Shown here in pieces: positions 42,142 through 52,616 of a stretch of DNA of 64,000 nucleotides (the stretch's first letter is position 1; every line of letters starts with the position of its first letter). Both the position numbers and the translations under genes were made by a program. The DNA is from Nemertoderma westbladi. Its lineage: Eukaryota > Xenacoelomorpha > Nemertodermatida > Nemertodermatidae. The stretch is from contig JAUCBJ010008482.1 in assembly GCA_032718475.1 (NCBI GenBank), positions 1-64,000 of the forward strand, read 5' to 3'. The notes beneath the pieces were generated by a model. That model was not told the DNA's origin. It made no database searches and saw only the letters and a list, made by a program, of their open reading frames with translations.

Positions 42142-42400
42142 TCTAGAACTAATATTTGACATTTTGCCAGAAATATAGTAGCTAGTAATTTTGATTTTGT
42201 GTTAGCTAGTACTTTTTATTAGCTAGTGAAAAGAATTATAATTTAAAAATTCAACAGTCTTTTTTCTTGTAAAAAGGGCTTTTATTGTGAAGTTTCTGAT
42301 TCTAGAACAAATATTTGACCTTCTGACAGTAAGATGGTAGCTAGTACTTTTGATTTTGTGTTAACTAGGACTCTTTATTAGCTAGTAAAAAAAATAACAA
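42142..42400 (+). repeat. Tandem duplication, period 159 bp
   Basis: Blocks starting TCTAGAAC at 42142 and 42301 share AATATTTGAC, GTAGCTAGTA, TTTTGATTTTGTGTTA and TTTATTAGCTAGT in order. They lie upstream of the Crypton ORF. Confidence 0.85.
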
Positions 42401-42802
42401 AAATAATATTTAATTCTCAACTATATATTTCTCTGGATGAAATTATGAGCTACTACTAATGAGCTTTCTACTGTAGCTACTAGTTTTTAAACAAAATATT
42501 GGCGGATGTCAAAATACTTTTTACTATTCAGAAATGTAAATTGACAATTGTACTAAAATAAAAAACTGTAAATTGGTCAACTAAAAATTGGTCAAAAAGT
42601 GTGTACGCATTGCATAGTAGTAATGCCCTACTGTGTTTTGGGCACACCCCCACCAAATTTTTTATACTAGCTAGTGTTTAGGCTAGAGTTCGGTGCCCGT
42701 GTCAGCATTTTCATTTTATTCCAAAATGTATCTAGTTTACTAGTTTTAATGTTTGTGTAAAGTTCTCTAGAACATTTCGAAATATATATATTTTTTAATT
42801 AT

Positions 42803-42879
42803 GTTCTAGAACATTTCGTAATATATATATATATATATTTTAATTATGTTCTAGAACAAATTTTTATTCGTTCTAGAAT
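42803..42879 (+). promoter_or_regulatory. Repeated TTCTAGAA palindromes upstream of the Crypton ORF
   Basis: GTTCTAGAAC at 42803-42812 and 42848-42857, GTTCTAGAAT at 42870-42879 and a variant at 42767, within 155 bp of the ATG; two more TTCTAGAA at about 42141 and 42300. TTCnnGAA is the core of the metazoan heat-shock element. The 45-bp spacing of the first two reflects a local tandem duplication with TA-repeat spacers. A regulatory role is inferred only. Confidence 0.4.
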
Positions 42880-42919
42880 ATTTTTTAAAAATTGTAAATT
42901 CTTAGATAAGGTTTACAAA

Positions 42920-44575
42920 ATGGATACAAATTTCATAGACAGATTGTTCAATGAGATGGACACTTATAAGACAGAGGCGGTTGAGTACAATGACGCCATC
43001 TGTCTGGACTATGACAATGGAGAATTTTTAACGCAGGCTACAATGGTTGAGGAGGACAATACCGATAGTTTCGATGGTGCTACAGACGAAATGCTGAGTC
43101 AGTTATCAATGATGGAAGAGGTTATTAGCGACAATTTCGATATTGCAACTGACGAAATGCTGAGTCAGATATCAATGGCCGAAGAAGATAATAACCTCAG
43201 TCAGGTATCAAAGGTCGAAGATAACAATACCGACAATTTCGATGTCTCTACAGAAGTCGACATAAGACAGGTAGCAATGGAAGAGGTCTTAACAACAAAG
43301 GTCAATGATGGGACCACAGGTAAGAAGAGTCGTTTAGGACCTATCATTGCAGAGGATGAGTACTTACGTGAAAATCAAAATCCCAATACAGTCGAGTCTA
43401 CGAAGCAGTCAATCTCAGCCTTCACGAAGTTCTTGCGTTTACGAAATCCACCAGTTAATAAAGATATCAAAGACCTAAATGTTAAGGAAATGGCATGTTA
43501 CCTCAATGAGTTTATAATGCGGTACAATAAGAGTGAAGATGACGTTTTTGAAACAACTACTCTGAAGACTTACTATTATGGAATTATCAGACACTTTAAG
43601 GATGCTGGATTTGGAGATGTGTTAAAACAGGTAGAATTTGAGAAAACAAAAAAAATATTTGCTACGCGAATGGGTGAACTAAAGGCACAAGGTAAGGGAA
43701 ATCTTGAGAATGCCAGCAGTGCCCTACAGAGGTATGATTTCAAATTAATGAAGAATAAGGGAGTTCTGGGTGTCGAAACACCAACGCAGCTACGAAACAC
43801 CTTATACATGGTTCTACTTACCCAGTTCGGGATGCGGCCAGGTTTGGAAATGAGGAACATGGAAGTCGGTGACGTCATCAAAAAGTGTTGCCCCGAGACA
43901 AAGAGAAACTTTTTAGTAATGACAGAAAGAAGAACAAAGACACGGAATGGCCTAACCCAACCTCGACAATATAAAAATAAAGCGTGGGAATACCCGGAGG
44001 ATAGGTCTGTGTGTCCAGTGTCCTTGCATGAACTCTATATTGCTAAACGATTTCCTAATGGAAAGGTAGTGTCCGAAGCACCTTATTGGGTCCGTCCTAA
44101 ACCAGGCAATCCAAAGTCAGGCAAATCCCTTTGGTTCTGCGACCAGCCAACAGGGAAGAACCACTTTGCAATAATATTTAAATCCATTGTCGAGACCGCC
44201 GATTTAAAGAGTGATGGACGTAAAATAACGCCTAACAGCTGCCGCAAGACTACAGCACAATCACTCGTAGACAATGACGTGCCTGTGAACTACGCCCAGA
44301 TGAAACTTGGCCATAAAAGCCTGTCCACGACGTCTAGTTATATCCGTCCTTCGGATGCTTCAAACCAGAAAATTAGCAACATTCTTTCCTCGGTGATGTC
44401 AGGTGGGGATAACGTACGAGCGGAGAAAGTCGCACATCACGAGGTTGATGCAGCTGCAACCAAGTCATTGAATTCAGTGCAGGTGGAAGCGAATCGGTTC
44501 AATGCACTCGACTTCAAATCACTATTTACCAATAACGTTATTGCAAGTGACATAAACATAACTTTTACAAAATAG
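42920..44575 (+). CDS. Crypton-type tyrosine recombinase, 551 aa
   Basis: Uninterrupted ORF from an ATG after TTTACAAA to TAG. Residues 1-130 are acidic and contain three degenerate repeats of a TDEMLSQ.SM.EE type. About 155-280 is a SAM-like, core-binding helical region (QSISAFTKFLRLRNPP). About 285-480 is the catalytic domain with the tyrosine-recombinase residues: R306 in FGMRPG, K340 in RRTKTRNG, R442 in NSCRKTTAQ, H465 in LGHKS and Y474 in TSSYI. The CPVSLHELYIAKR stretch resembles the DUF3504 type found in animal Cryptons and Crypton-derived host genes. Expected role: strand exchange during Crypton insertion and excision. Everything needed appears intact. Whether this is a transposon or a domesticated gene is open, since Cryptons lack inverted ends to check. 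Confidence 0.85.
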   Translation: MDTNFIDRLFNEMDTYKTEAVEYNDAICLDYDNGEFLTQATMVEEDNTDSFDGATDEMLSQLSMMEEVISDNFDIATDEMLSQISMAEEDNNLSQVSKVEDNNTDNFDVSTEVDIRQVAMEEVLTTKVNDGTTGKKSRLGPIIAEDEYLRENQNPNTVESTKQSISAFTKFLRLRNPPVNKDIKDLNVKEMACYLNEFIMRYNKSEDDVFETTTLKTYYYGIIRHFKDAGFGDVLKQVEFEKTKKIFATRMGELKAQGKGNLENASSALQRYDFKLMKNKGVLGVETPTQLRNTLYMVLLTQFGMRPGLEMRNMEVGDVIKKCCPETKRNFLVMTERRTKTRNGLTQPRQYKNKAWEYPEDRSVCPVSLHELYIAKRFPNGKVVSEAPYWVRPKPGNPKSGKSLWFCDQPTGKNHFAIIFKSIVETADLKSDGRKITPNSCRKTTAQSLVDNDVPVNYAQMKLGHKSLSTTSSYIRPSDASNQKISNILSSVMSGGDNVRAEKVAHHEVDAAATKSLNSVQVEANRFNALDFKSLFTNNVIASDINITFTK

Positions 44576-44878
44576 ACAGTAGACACCTCGTAACAACCAA
44601 CAACGTATCAGAAACTCTGAAGTAAATTGTTCAACAAATTGCTAAAATTATTTATATTGCGCTTCGAATATTATAGGGCCTACTTCATACAGAAACATAT
44701 TCATTGCCGTTAAAAAGATAGTTATTTTAAAAATATAGATAATTATTCTTCCCCCAAAAAACCAAGCCCCTTTTTTATGACCTGCCCCACCAACAAATCC
44801 CTCTTAGATTTGTTAATTAACCATGTCGGTGTGGAATAGTTACGCGGGAAAATAACTGCTGGTTGGGTAATAACTCAC
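44576..44878 (+). other. 3' flank of the Crypton ORF
   Basis: No ORF. CGGGAAAATAACT and GGGTAATAACTCA words partly repeat the foldback arm that follows. Confidence 0.5.
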
Positions 44879-45014
44879 TTATTACCCTAGTTTTGAGTTA
44901 TTTTCCCGGTTATTTTGCCCTTGGAGCAGGATACCCTCGGGCCTGCGGCCCTTGGGTTGTATCCTGCTCCGCGGGCAAAATAACCGGGAAAATAACTCAA
45001 AACTAGGGTAATAA
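44879..45014. mobile_element. Near-perfect foldback element, 136 bp
   Basis: The left arm TTATTACCCTAGTTTTGAG...TTATTTTGCCC is mirrored by GGGCAAAATAA...CTCAAAACTAGGGTAATAA, with a GGAGCAGGATAC/GTATCCTGCTCC inner arm and a small GGGCC-rich loop. Arms of about 60 bp with very few mismatches. The RNA would form a strong hairpin. Confidence 0.85.
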
Positions 45015-45063
45015 ATACAGTAATTGAAACGTTACGAGTGATAATAATAACCTTACTATGTGT

Positions 45064-45645
45064 AAATGTCTGTGAAAACTGTCTGTCTGTCTGTCTGAGA
45101 TGGTGTTTCTGCCTGGTTTGTCCGTTACAATATAACAAAAGCATTCTTTCTAGCTCAAAAGTTATGTTATGGGGGTTTTCCTGGTCGCTGATTTTATTCC
45201 AAACGTCAGTTTTCACTTTTAACGAAAACTTTTATTTCTCTATGTCTGTCTGTCTGTCAAAATATAAGGACATCATACCACCAACCTGAAACTTTATGTT
45301 TTGGTTTTTTTCGTCGCTGATTTCATTTCCGAAGTCAGTTTTCATTTTTAATGAAGTCTAATATGTCTGATTGTCGGTCTGGCTGTATATCCGTCTGTCA
45401 AAATATAAGGAATGCATTCCAACTAGATAAAAGTTGTGTTATGGGGTTATTCTAGCTGCTGTTTTCATTTCCGACGTCAGTTTTCACTTTTAACAAAACC
45501 TACTATGTTTGTCTGTCCGTTTTTCTGTCTGTCCTGAGATCTGTCTGTCATAGTAATAAGAATGCATACCAACTAGCTAAAAATTTTGTTATGGGGGTTT
45601 TCATGGTTGGTGATTTCATTCCCAATGTCAGTTTTCGTATTTGAT
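45064..45645 (+). repeat. CTGT-rich minisatellite, four imperfect units of 130-150 bp
   Basis: The GTCAGTTTTCACTTTT word recurs near 45204, 45334, 45475 and 45626, with CTGTCTGTCTGTC, AAAATATAAGGA, ATTCCAACTAG and TTATGGGG words between. Related CTGT blocks lie at 33942 and 57718. Confidence 0.8.
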
Positions 45646-46361
45646 GGGCGATTTTGAAGGGCAGGCAAACATGACTCTGTCAAATGAGTTACCTGACTGT
45701 AGAAATGAAATCACCGACCCGGAAAACCCTTGCTACAAAATATTCAGCGGGATTGTGTGCATTCTAACATTTCAATGGACAATAATAAATTAAATTTAAT
45801 GAAATTAAATTTCAAAATGCAAAGGCTTTTCTGAAAATGAACGAATTTGTGTGAAATTTGGCTCGAATGATGACTGGGTGATGCTTAACACCCCCTATTA
45901 GCATTTTTTTTAATTTTCATTGTTATAGCTGAAATATTTAACAAAATGTGTCAATTTTTTGGTCAAAAATGTCAAAATTTCGCAAAAAAAGTCGTTTTTT
46001 TTAAATAATTTTTGAACATACTCATTTATCAAAATTCTGGTCAAGCCATTCTGCACAAATGATGAAATTTTAAGCACTTGATGACCATCCCTCTAAGAGC
46101 CTTTGCATTTTAAATTACTGTTGCATAAATTATGTTAACTACTGTTGGTTAAAAAATTAAAAATTTCGAAAAATTTTTATCCATCTATCTATGCATTGTC
46201 AATAAATTTTGGTAAAACGAAGTCTCCTAAATAAAGGAAACAACATTTTTAGTTTAATAGTCAACCCCCCCCCCCCCCCCCCCCCCCAAACAAAACTATT
46301 GTATTCCAATATGTTCTGAACTTAATCAATCCTTAATGATCCACTCCATTTCCTTTTCTAG
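45646..46361. other. Probable intron upstream of zinc-finger exon; poly-C tract
   Basis: A/T-rich with AAATTT words, then a 23-base C run at 46265-46287, ending in CCATTTCCTTTTCTAG, a good acceptor at 46361. Confidence 0.5.
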
Positions 46362-46708
46362 GCGACCAATCACAACGATCCTTAGATGATTCAGTCATGC
46401 TCACTTACGACAATGACGTAACACCCGGAAGTATAAATAATTCCTTCGACCAACATGGTCCCTCTGGGATTCCAACCTGGGACAGCTGTGATACTTGTGG
46501 TAAGGTGTTCGCAAGGAACAGCTACCTAATTGCACATAAACGGACCCACACCGGTGAACGTCCATACCAATGCGATATCTGCCACAATCGTTTCTTTCAA
46601 CTAAGCCACCTAACCGTGCATAGTCGAATGCACAGTGGTGAGAGACCGTATAACTGCTATGAGTGTCCAAAAAGTTTCTCTCACCTAAGCAACCTAACAA
46701 AAGCGTAA
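46362..46708 (+). CDS. C2H2 zinc-finger gene, exon
   Basis: Exon after a strong acceptor, frame entered with two bases of a split codon. An acidic leader is followed by finger 1 (CDTCGKVF...YLIAHKRTH), the linker TGERPY, finger 2 (CDICHNRF...HLTVHSRMH), the linker SGERPY and most of finger 3 (CYECPKSF...NLTK) before a stop. Finger 3 lacks its two His, so the frame has been cut short, or the exon ends at a weak donor (AAAGC|GTAA) within the A-rich sequence. DNA-binding transcription factor by family; the individual gene is not recognisable and no companion exon was found. Confidence 0.75.
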
Positions 46709-47284
46709 AAAAATAAAGCGTAAGATAGATTTTGGGTGGATTATATTGATTTGTAATATTCTTATAAATATTTGCTTTTTTTACGCCCTTTGCGGCCAGA
46801 GACAAAATTTATATTTTTTACTTAAAATGCCACACCTTTGATATGCCTTATTTTTAGAAGTTGTATGTTTTAACCTGTTTTTTGGAATAAGAGAAAAAAT
46901 CGAGCAGCGCCAGAAGTAACTAAGGAGCACAATGGGAAATATAGGAATAATAGTTGAATTAAGCGGGGTGACTGAATAACGAGTAACAGAAATCACAATA
47001 GTAATGGAGTAAGTACAATAGATCGGTCAGCAGCGCATGGCTAGTTTTATTTCGCCTTTATCTCCCCTGTAAATATCAAAATATATCCGATCGTGGAGAA
47101 CTGTATATATACGTATTAAAACTCGTGCTTAACTAGGGAAAACAAAGTCATCTAGGGGTAGCGCATAATCCTTCAATCAAGGCGAAACGCAACCAAACTA
47201 GAGTAAATAGTAGGTAACCACAAATAAGATAGGTGATAATAAAATTGCTACAAAAAAATTCTGAACAAACAAAAACAAGCAAAT
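46709..47284. other. No gene seen
   Basis: AT-rich, with no recognised repeat. Confidence 0.5.
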
Positions 47285-47640
47285 AAAGCCTGGTGCGACC
47301 CACTAGATGTTGCAGCCTCTCAGAATATTTTAACTAATGTCACTGACACATCCGACAAGACTCGTCTCCTAGCCTCAGTGGCAGACCATGCAGGTGCAGG
47401 TGGCACTAGTCTAGGAGTTCAACTGCCGCGACACCTTATCGCCTTCCCACCTCCCAGCAACATCAATCTATGCTGGAGCTGCAGCTTCCAATGCCGAAAC
47501 TTTAAAGGCAAATAATAAGTACACAGACCTGCAGCACAACCACCACTTTGCCACCATCATCGCCTTCGAAACACTCAGCCACATTGGCTGCGAAGGTACC
47601 AGGATACTCGGGAGGTCGGTCAAGTACATTACTACAGTAC
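47285..47640 (+). pseudogene. Retroelement RT C-terminal region, broken
   Basis: Short segments in changing frames: SVADHAGAG, then AGAAASNAETLKANNKYTDL followed by HHFATIIAFETLSHIG. This order (ADH, an A-rich helix with KYxxL, then FxPxAxET.G..G) is found at the C-terminus of many invertebrate RT proteins. In-frame stops and an internal deletion show it is dead. Confidence 0.6.
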
Positions 47641-47751
47641 ATATTAATAGTTTAATCAATTAATTTGTCAAGTACATTACTACAGTACATATTAATAGTT
47701 TAATCAATTAATTTGTCAAGTACGTTACTACAGTTTAATCAATTAATTTGT
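47619..47751 (+). repeat. 48-bp tandem repeat, also present inverted at 48579-48630
   Basis: Units GTCAAGTAC[A/G]TTACTACAG...TTTAATCAATTAATTT start at 47619, 47667 and 47715 (the last shortened). 48579-48630 is the complement of 47698-47749 with one or two mismatches, so the pair bounds an 830-bp segment like the arms of a foldback element. Confidence 0.85.
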
Positions 47752-48578
47752 TAACGTTGCACTACAGTACATAGCAGAAAGGAATGTTACGATGGATAAT
47801 ATGTATTACAATCTTAATTAATAGTTACGAAACAACACAATAAATTAAATTTAGGATATTCGTTTTCTTAAGTAAATAATATATTTTAAGCGCAATAAAG
47901 TAACTGCTACTGCAGCAACACTGTACTTCCCCTTCAAAACTGTGTAATAAGTATTGATATTGAGGCTTTCTGTTACAACCTATTGTACTCTCTTGGCGAT
48001 GTTCCAATATAGTCTAACAGTAGTGGATGGGTCGACTAAAGGGAAGTTAATTCAATAGAGGCTGTTTCAAAAAATATGGTTGACCTTATTTCATTGCAGT
48101 TTTAACTAATAATAGAGGCTCAAATATCAGTGTAGTACATCGAGATCAATTGGCAATTTAGCAACTTGAAGGGGAGGAGTAGTCGTACTTTTGCGCTATT
48201 ATAGTAGTAGAGATAGAGCGCATTTTTTAGAACCAGAAAAAGTGAATTTTGGAAAAATGCAACTTGCGGTCTTTTTACATTGCACGGCAGAGATGTGGTG
48301 AACATTAGAATTAGGCACTGTACAAAGTATACTGTTACTGAATCCATAGGCTGCTAATAATACTGCGTCGTGGAACTGTACATTGTGGCAATATTATTTA
48401 CTGGATAATCGATAAGTAATGTTTAAAGATTTGGAATCCAAATGAGAGGCTAGCCATATGTATCAACAAATACTTATGAGATACCAAAATCTATAGCAGA
48501 GAGGTCGAGAGCTCATTGAGGTCGGTATGAGCAGGGAGGGTACCGAGCACAGGGCATTGCCTCACACAATGGCCATCC
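47752..48578. other. No gene seen between inverted repeats
   Basis: AT-rich DNA with only chance ORFs. It is enclosed by the inverted repeat 47698-47749/48579-48630. Confidence 0.5.
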
Positions 48579-48666
48579 AAATTAATTGATTAAACTGTAG
48601 TAACGTACTTGACAAATTAACTGATTAAACAATAATGATGGTTTCGTTATTGGATTTAAAGAAATA

Positions 48667-49221
48667 ATGATGGATTCAGTGTGCTCAAAATTACGAAGGT
48701 GTACTAAATGCGGTATGCCTGTCAAAGGTCACCCTGTCCCATGTGGTTCCTAGTGCCAGCTTACTTACGATTAAACGGAAATGGGACGTCATCTGGAAGC
48801 TCAGCAGATGGTGAAGAATCGGCGTAAAATGAAAGAGAGAACTTCGAGCAAACGACCATCGGCCTTAATAAAGAATAGACAAAAGAAAAAGCAACCTTCG
48901 GCATTACTAAAAGATAGACTCAGGAAAAAGCAACCTGACAGTTTGAAAAAAGCGAGAAATCGAGCGAAAAATCCAGCAGCAATGACAAAGTCTAGGGGTC
49001 GAAATCAAACAACAGAAGCGTTAGCCAAAGCCCAGAAAAGGGCACATAGAGACAGAAATAAAAAGAATTCAACAAATATAAAGTCGCTTGGTCTAAACAG
49101 GGAAACCCCCCACCTGAGTGCTTCCCCACGGAACTATCAGTTTAAATCATATCAAAGACCCACCAGACGGGCTACAAGAGTTATTCAGTGCGAAGACGGG
49201 AAGATCCAGACAATTTATTGA
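48667..49221 (+). pseudogene. Zinc-knuckle plus basic-repeat protein, broken by two stops
   Basis: A single frame from an ATG at 48667: a Cys/His cluster (CTKCGMPVKGHPVPCG) is followed by a TAG and a TAA, then an uninterrupted 146-codon stretch from 48781. That stretch is extremely basic (KNRRKMKER, KNRQKKKQ, KDRLRKKQ, KKARNRAK: a degenerate repeat of about 16 residues with R/K-rich helices) and ends in RRATRVIQCEDGKIQTIY. A GHPVPCG-type zinc motif with a following basic domain suggests a transposon-encoded DNA-binding protein. A link to the Helitron remnant 9 kb downstream on the same strand is possible but unproven. Confidence 0.5.
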
Positions 49222-49779
49222 AAATATCCGTTCATACAACGGATTGGTATCAATGGCCTCCAAGAACATACAGAATACATGTACATGTAGATTTATAGAT
49301 AATATTTGTACCGTATTGCTTATACACATGTATAATGGGCTACACAGAGTATACAACAACTACCACCATTGATAGATAACGAATAAATATAGTCTCAGAG
49401 ATCTCTGTAACTACGGTGATGTCCTTATAGTAGAGTTGTTAGTCTTCTAGCAAATCAACAGAGCCTGTTGCATCTAAACACATTGATAACTTGTGAAAAT
49501 TCCATTACACTACATTCATTGAATCGATTAAAGCATTCTTCTATAACTTCTTTGTAAGTAGGTACGAACTAGAAACATAACAACAAACCCATTTGTTATC
49601 ACAATCCTATCATATACTGTATTGTATATACTGAAATTCCTAATTAATATAATCTAATAATATATGAATAATACTTTTATAAATACTGCTGCCGTTCTAT
49701 TTATTGTAGTTTGAAAAATAATAATTCTCTAAAGCAGATTAATTCTAGGGCGACATTAATTTCATCGTAATTAGTATTA
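49222..49779. other. No gene; dispersed repeat at about 49533-49620
   Basis: About 90 bp (AAGCATTCTT, TATAACTTCTTTGTAAGTA, CATAACAACAAACCCATTTG) recur in the same orientation at 63166-63256. Confidence 0.7.
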
Positions 49780-51545
49780 CTACTAGGTCGAGCGAACTCG
49801 GACAGTGGAAATAAGATCCTTCCTACTACTAGGATCGGCATGCTGCATTGCAGCTGCATTTTTAAGAATGCTGTGCCGGCTTGTCAACAAAATTGCACCG
49901 CCACAACTCCCTATCACCCATGACATTTGCTAGATCATCCGCATCTTCAAGGCCAGTGTCCTTTAAGATGCGTCTCAAGAAAGTCATGGGCTGTCCACCA
50001 TGCTTATTCACTCCATGAGGCTGCCAAAGTACAAGATTATGCACTGGCTGGTCCTCACGGCGTAAGCAATGTCCTGCAAAGCGGAGGCGATTTTGTTCTA
50101 GTGTCAAGTTTGGGGAATCCAATGAGACACCTCCAATGTTATATAGTGACTGGTTGGAGATGTGTGCATTGTACTTGACACAATGAACCCGGCGTAGCAT
50201 TCTTGTGAATGTGCCATCCAGAGATTTGGTGTCCTCAGCAGTTAGAGCCCAGCATGGACTCACATAAAAGAGTACTGGAACTACTGCTGCTCTAAATAAT
50301 CGGAACTTAAGTTTCCGATTAATTCTCGGTGACTTCCAAATCCTGGAAAGCCTATTCAAGGCTGCCCATGCCTTTCCCTTACGTATTCGAAGGTCCTCAC
50401 CTGACTTCCGGATCCATGATCCCAGGTAACAGAAGTCGTCCACATGCTCAAGCATACCATCCTTTGAGCTTATGCTCATCCGATCAGAGACTTGCTGAGG
50501 ACTTTCAAAGTTAACTGTCAAAATTTTGGTCTTTCTGGAGTTAATAAAAAGACCAACACTAGAAGCAGCATGTTCTAATGAGCTGAGGAGCCGTTGGGCT
50601 CCCTCTAGTGATTATGAGAATACTCCTAAGTCATCAGCAAAGTCTAGATCAGTTAGGTACTTGGCAGGATTTCCTCGACTTCTGGAGCCAGTAGGTGGAG
50701 TTATCATCACCCCATCATCATTATGATGATCTAAGGACATAGTCAACCACAATTATGAACAAGAATGGTGCAGGTGTGTCTCCCTGGAGGACGCCCCATA
50801 ACACTTCAAATGGATCTGTGTCACCGTCAACAGTATACACAAATGTTGTCGAACCATCGTATACTGATCTGATTGCTGCAATAATTTCATCAGGAATCCC
50901 ATATAATGAAAGTATGCTGAACATACGTGAGCGAGGGACTGAATCAAAGGCCTTGAAGTCAACAAAGATAACAGCCAGATGCCTGTCTTTCTTTTTGGAT
51001 AACTCTTCAAAGTGCCAAAATGGGCTCCATGGTCCCACGACCTTTACGGAACCCATTCTGATTTCCACGGATCAGTCTCTCAATGAGATCCCTGATGCGA
51101 TTTAATAAAATTCTATTGTACATATAGCTTTGCAGCAATCGAGATCAATGAGATTCCCCGAAAAGAACCATAGAGTGTTAGGTTGCCCTTCTTGGGAACT
51201 GGCACCAACTTATTTGTTTTAATTTCTTGTGGGACTCTTGTTGTTCGGTACATGTCTACTATGATGGGATAGATGACCTTTAAACACTCAGGTATTTTAA
51301 AGACCTCAGGGGGAACACCATCTACTCCACTGGCACGATTGGTCTTAATGCTCTTTGCAGCAGCCTTCACTTCTGCAAAGGAGATATCACCAATGGGAAT
51401 ATCTGGGAGTACAGACTCAGACACTTTTACTTCTATAAAGTTATCAGGCAATACCCTGTCATTATTGAGGAGCTTTTCAAAGTGGGCCTTCTAACCATTT
51501 AGGCGATGAGCTGGTGATTCAGCCTTAACCTTGGTGGTTGGTTGG
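49780..51545 (-). pseudogene. RTE-like LINE copy 1, 3' two thirds
   Basis: Minus strand, 5' to 3': FEKLL and NRASGVDGVPPEVF (RT motif 1 region, 51451-51113); DFKAFDSVPRSRMF (motif A), GVLQGD and PFLFIIVVDYVL (51068-50721); DFADDLG (motif C, about 50640); and a C-terminal region with YLGSWI, a tryptophan-rich segment and LRFAGHCLRR (50521-49862). The pieces lie in different frames, so several indels have killed it. The endonuclease part is missing. The 3' UTR ends near 49780 with a CTACTACTAGGATCGG word shared with the copy at 52069. Confidence 0.85.
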
Positions 51546-51547
51546 CT

Positions 51548-52020
51548 TCCTACCAGATCCTTCCCGGCTTCCGATTCTCCATAGTTGTCGCAATTTCGTT
51601 TCTCCCAAGTTCAGTATCCCTTTCAAGTTGATCTATATATGTTATGGCCGGACGTCCACGACTACGCTTTCCATGAGTTGGTTGCGAGAAAAGTAGATCT
51701 GGTATGACCTCGTCTTTACTTCGCCAGCAGTGCCCACTGAATCTTAATCTGCGTTCACGGAGGGTGGTGATACAGGCGGTATTGTACCATTGTACCATAA
51801 AGCTCGGCCTTTGTCATGTGTTGTCTCCAGCTGTTGTTTAGGGCTGCCCTTTGTAGTCTTGTGTAGCAACCATCAATTCGTTGTTCAAGTGATTTAGTCA
51901 CTGGCCAGGTCTCACCCCCGTATAAAATACACATTCCACTGTGACTCGAAAGAACTTAGTCTTCAGGTGCCTGGAGAGATCTGATTTCCATGGTATCCAT
52001 TTTTGATAGAGCTACCCAAG
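51548..52020 (-). pseudogene. RTE-like LINE copy 2, 3' end fragment
   Basis: Encodes, with frameshifts, CILYGGETWPVTKSLEQ, YTRLQRAALNNSWR, then LRERRLRFSGHCWRSKDE and GRPAITYIDQL. These are the standard C-terminal blocks of RTE-type LINE proteins, from a family different in sequence from copy 1. Severely 5'-truncated. Confidence 0.8.
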
Positions 52021-52068
52021 CCCAATTAGTATTAATTGCAACATATTATTCAGATTATATTATACAAC

Positions 52069-52278
52069 ACTGTAGGCCCTACTGTATCTACTACTAGGAT
52101 CGGCATATGCTGCGTTGCAGCTGCATTTTCAAGAATGCTGTGCCGGCTTGTCGACAAAATTGCGCCGCCACAACTCCCTATCCCTATCATCCATGACATT
52201 TGCTAGATCATCCGCATCTTCGAGGCCAGTGTCATTTAAGATGCGTCTCAAGAAAGTTATGGGTTGTCCACCATACTT
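52069..52278 (-). mobile_element. RTE-like LINE copy 3, 3' terminus, split by another LINE
   Basis: 52069-52278 matches 49810-50010 of copy 1 at high identity (CTACTAGGATCGGCAT, GAATGCTGTGCCGGCTTGTC, CATTTGCTAGATCATCCGC and so on). The match breaks at ...CATACTTATT and resumes at 57215-57246 (CTTATTCACTCCATGAGG), showing that the sequence between was inserted. Confidence 0.85.
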
Positions 52279-52616
52279 ATTTAATTTAATTAATTTAATT
52301 TAATGTTTAATCCAGGCCCACTATGGCCCATAAAATACAGTAAAATCAGTAGTAAGTAAGTAGGTTAGACATAAGAGCACAAAAAAAAAATGACGGTAAT
52401 TAATTAGCTAATAATAATAATTATGAACAGACAATACTAAATAACGTAAATTAAGGGAATACCTGCCCGAGCCGGGAATAGTACACACACACACAATGTC
52501 GAAAAACTGAATAAACAATACACAACAATATTAAAAATACAATATTACGTAATACAATAATTATATTCTGTATAAAATAATTCTGAATAATATTACAAAG
52601 TACAATATATAATCTA

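Noticed and set aside
44887-45216. 109-codon minus-strand ORF
   Set aside because: Lies across the foldback hairpin and CTGT repeats; the reading frame is a by-product of those repeats.
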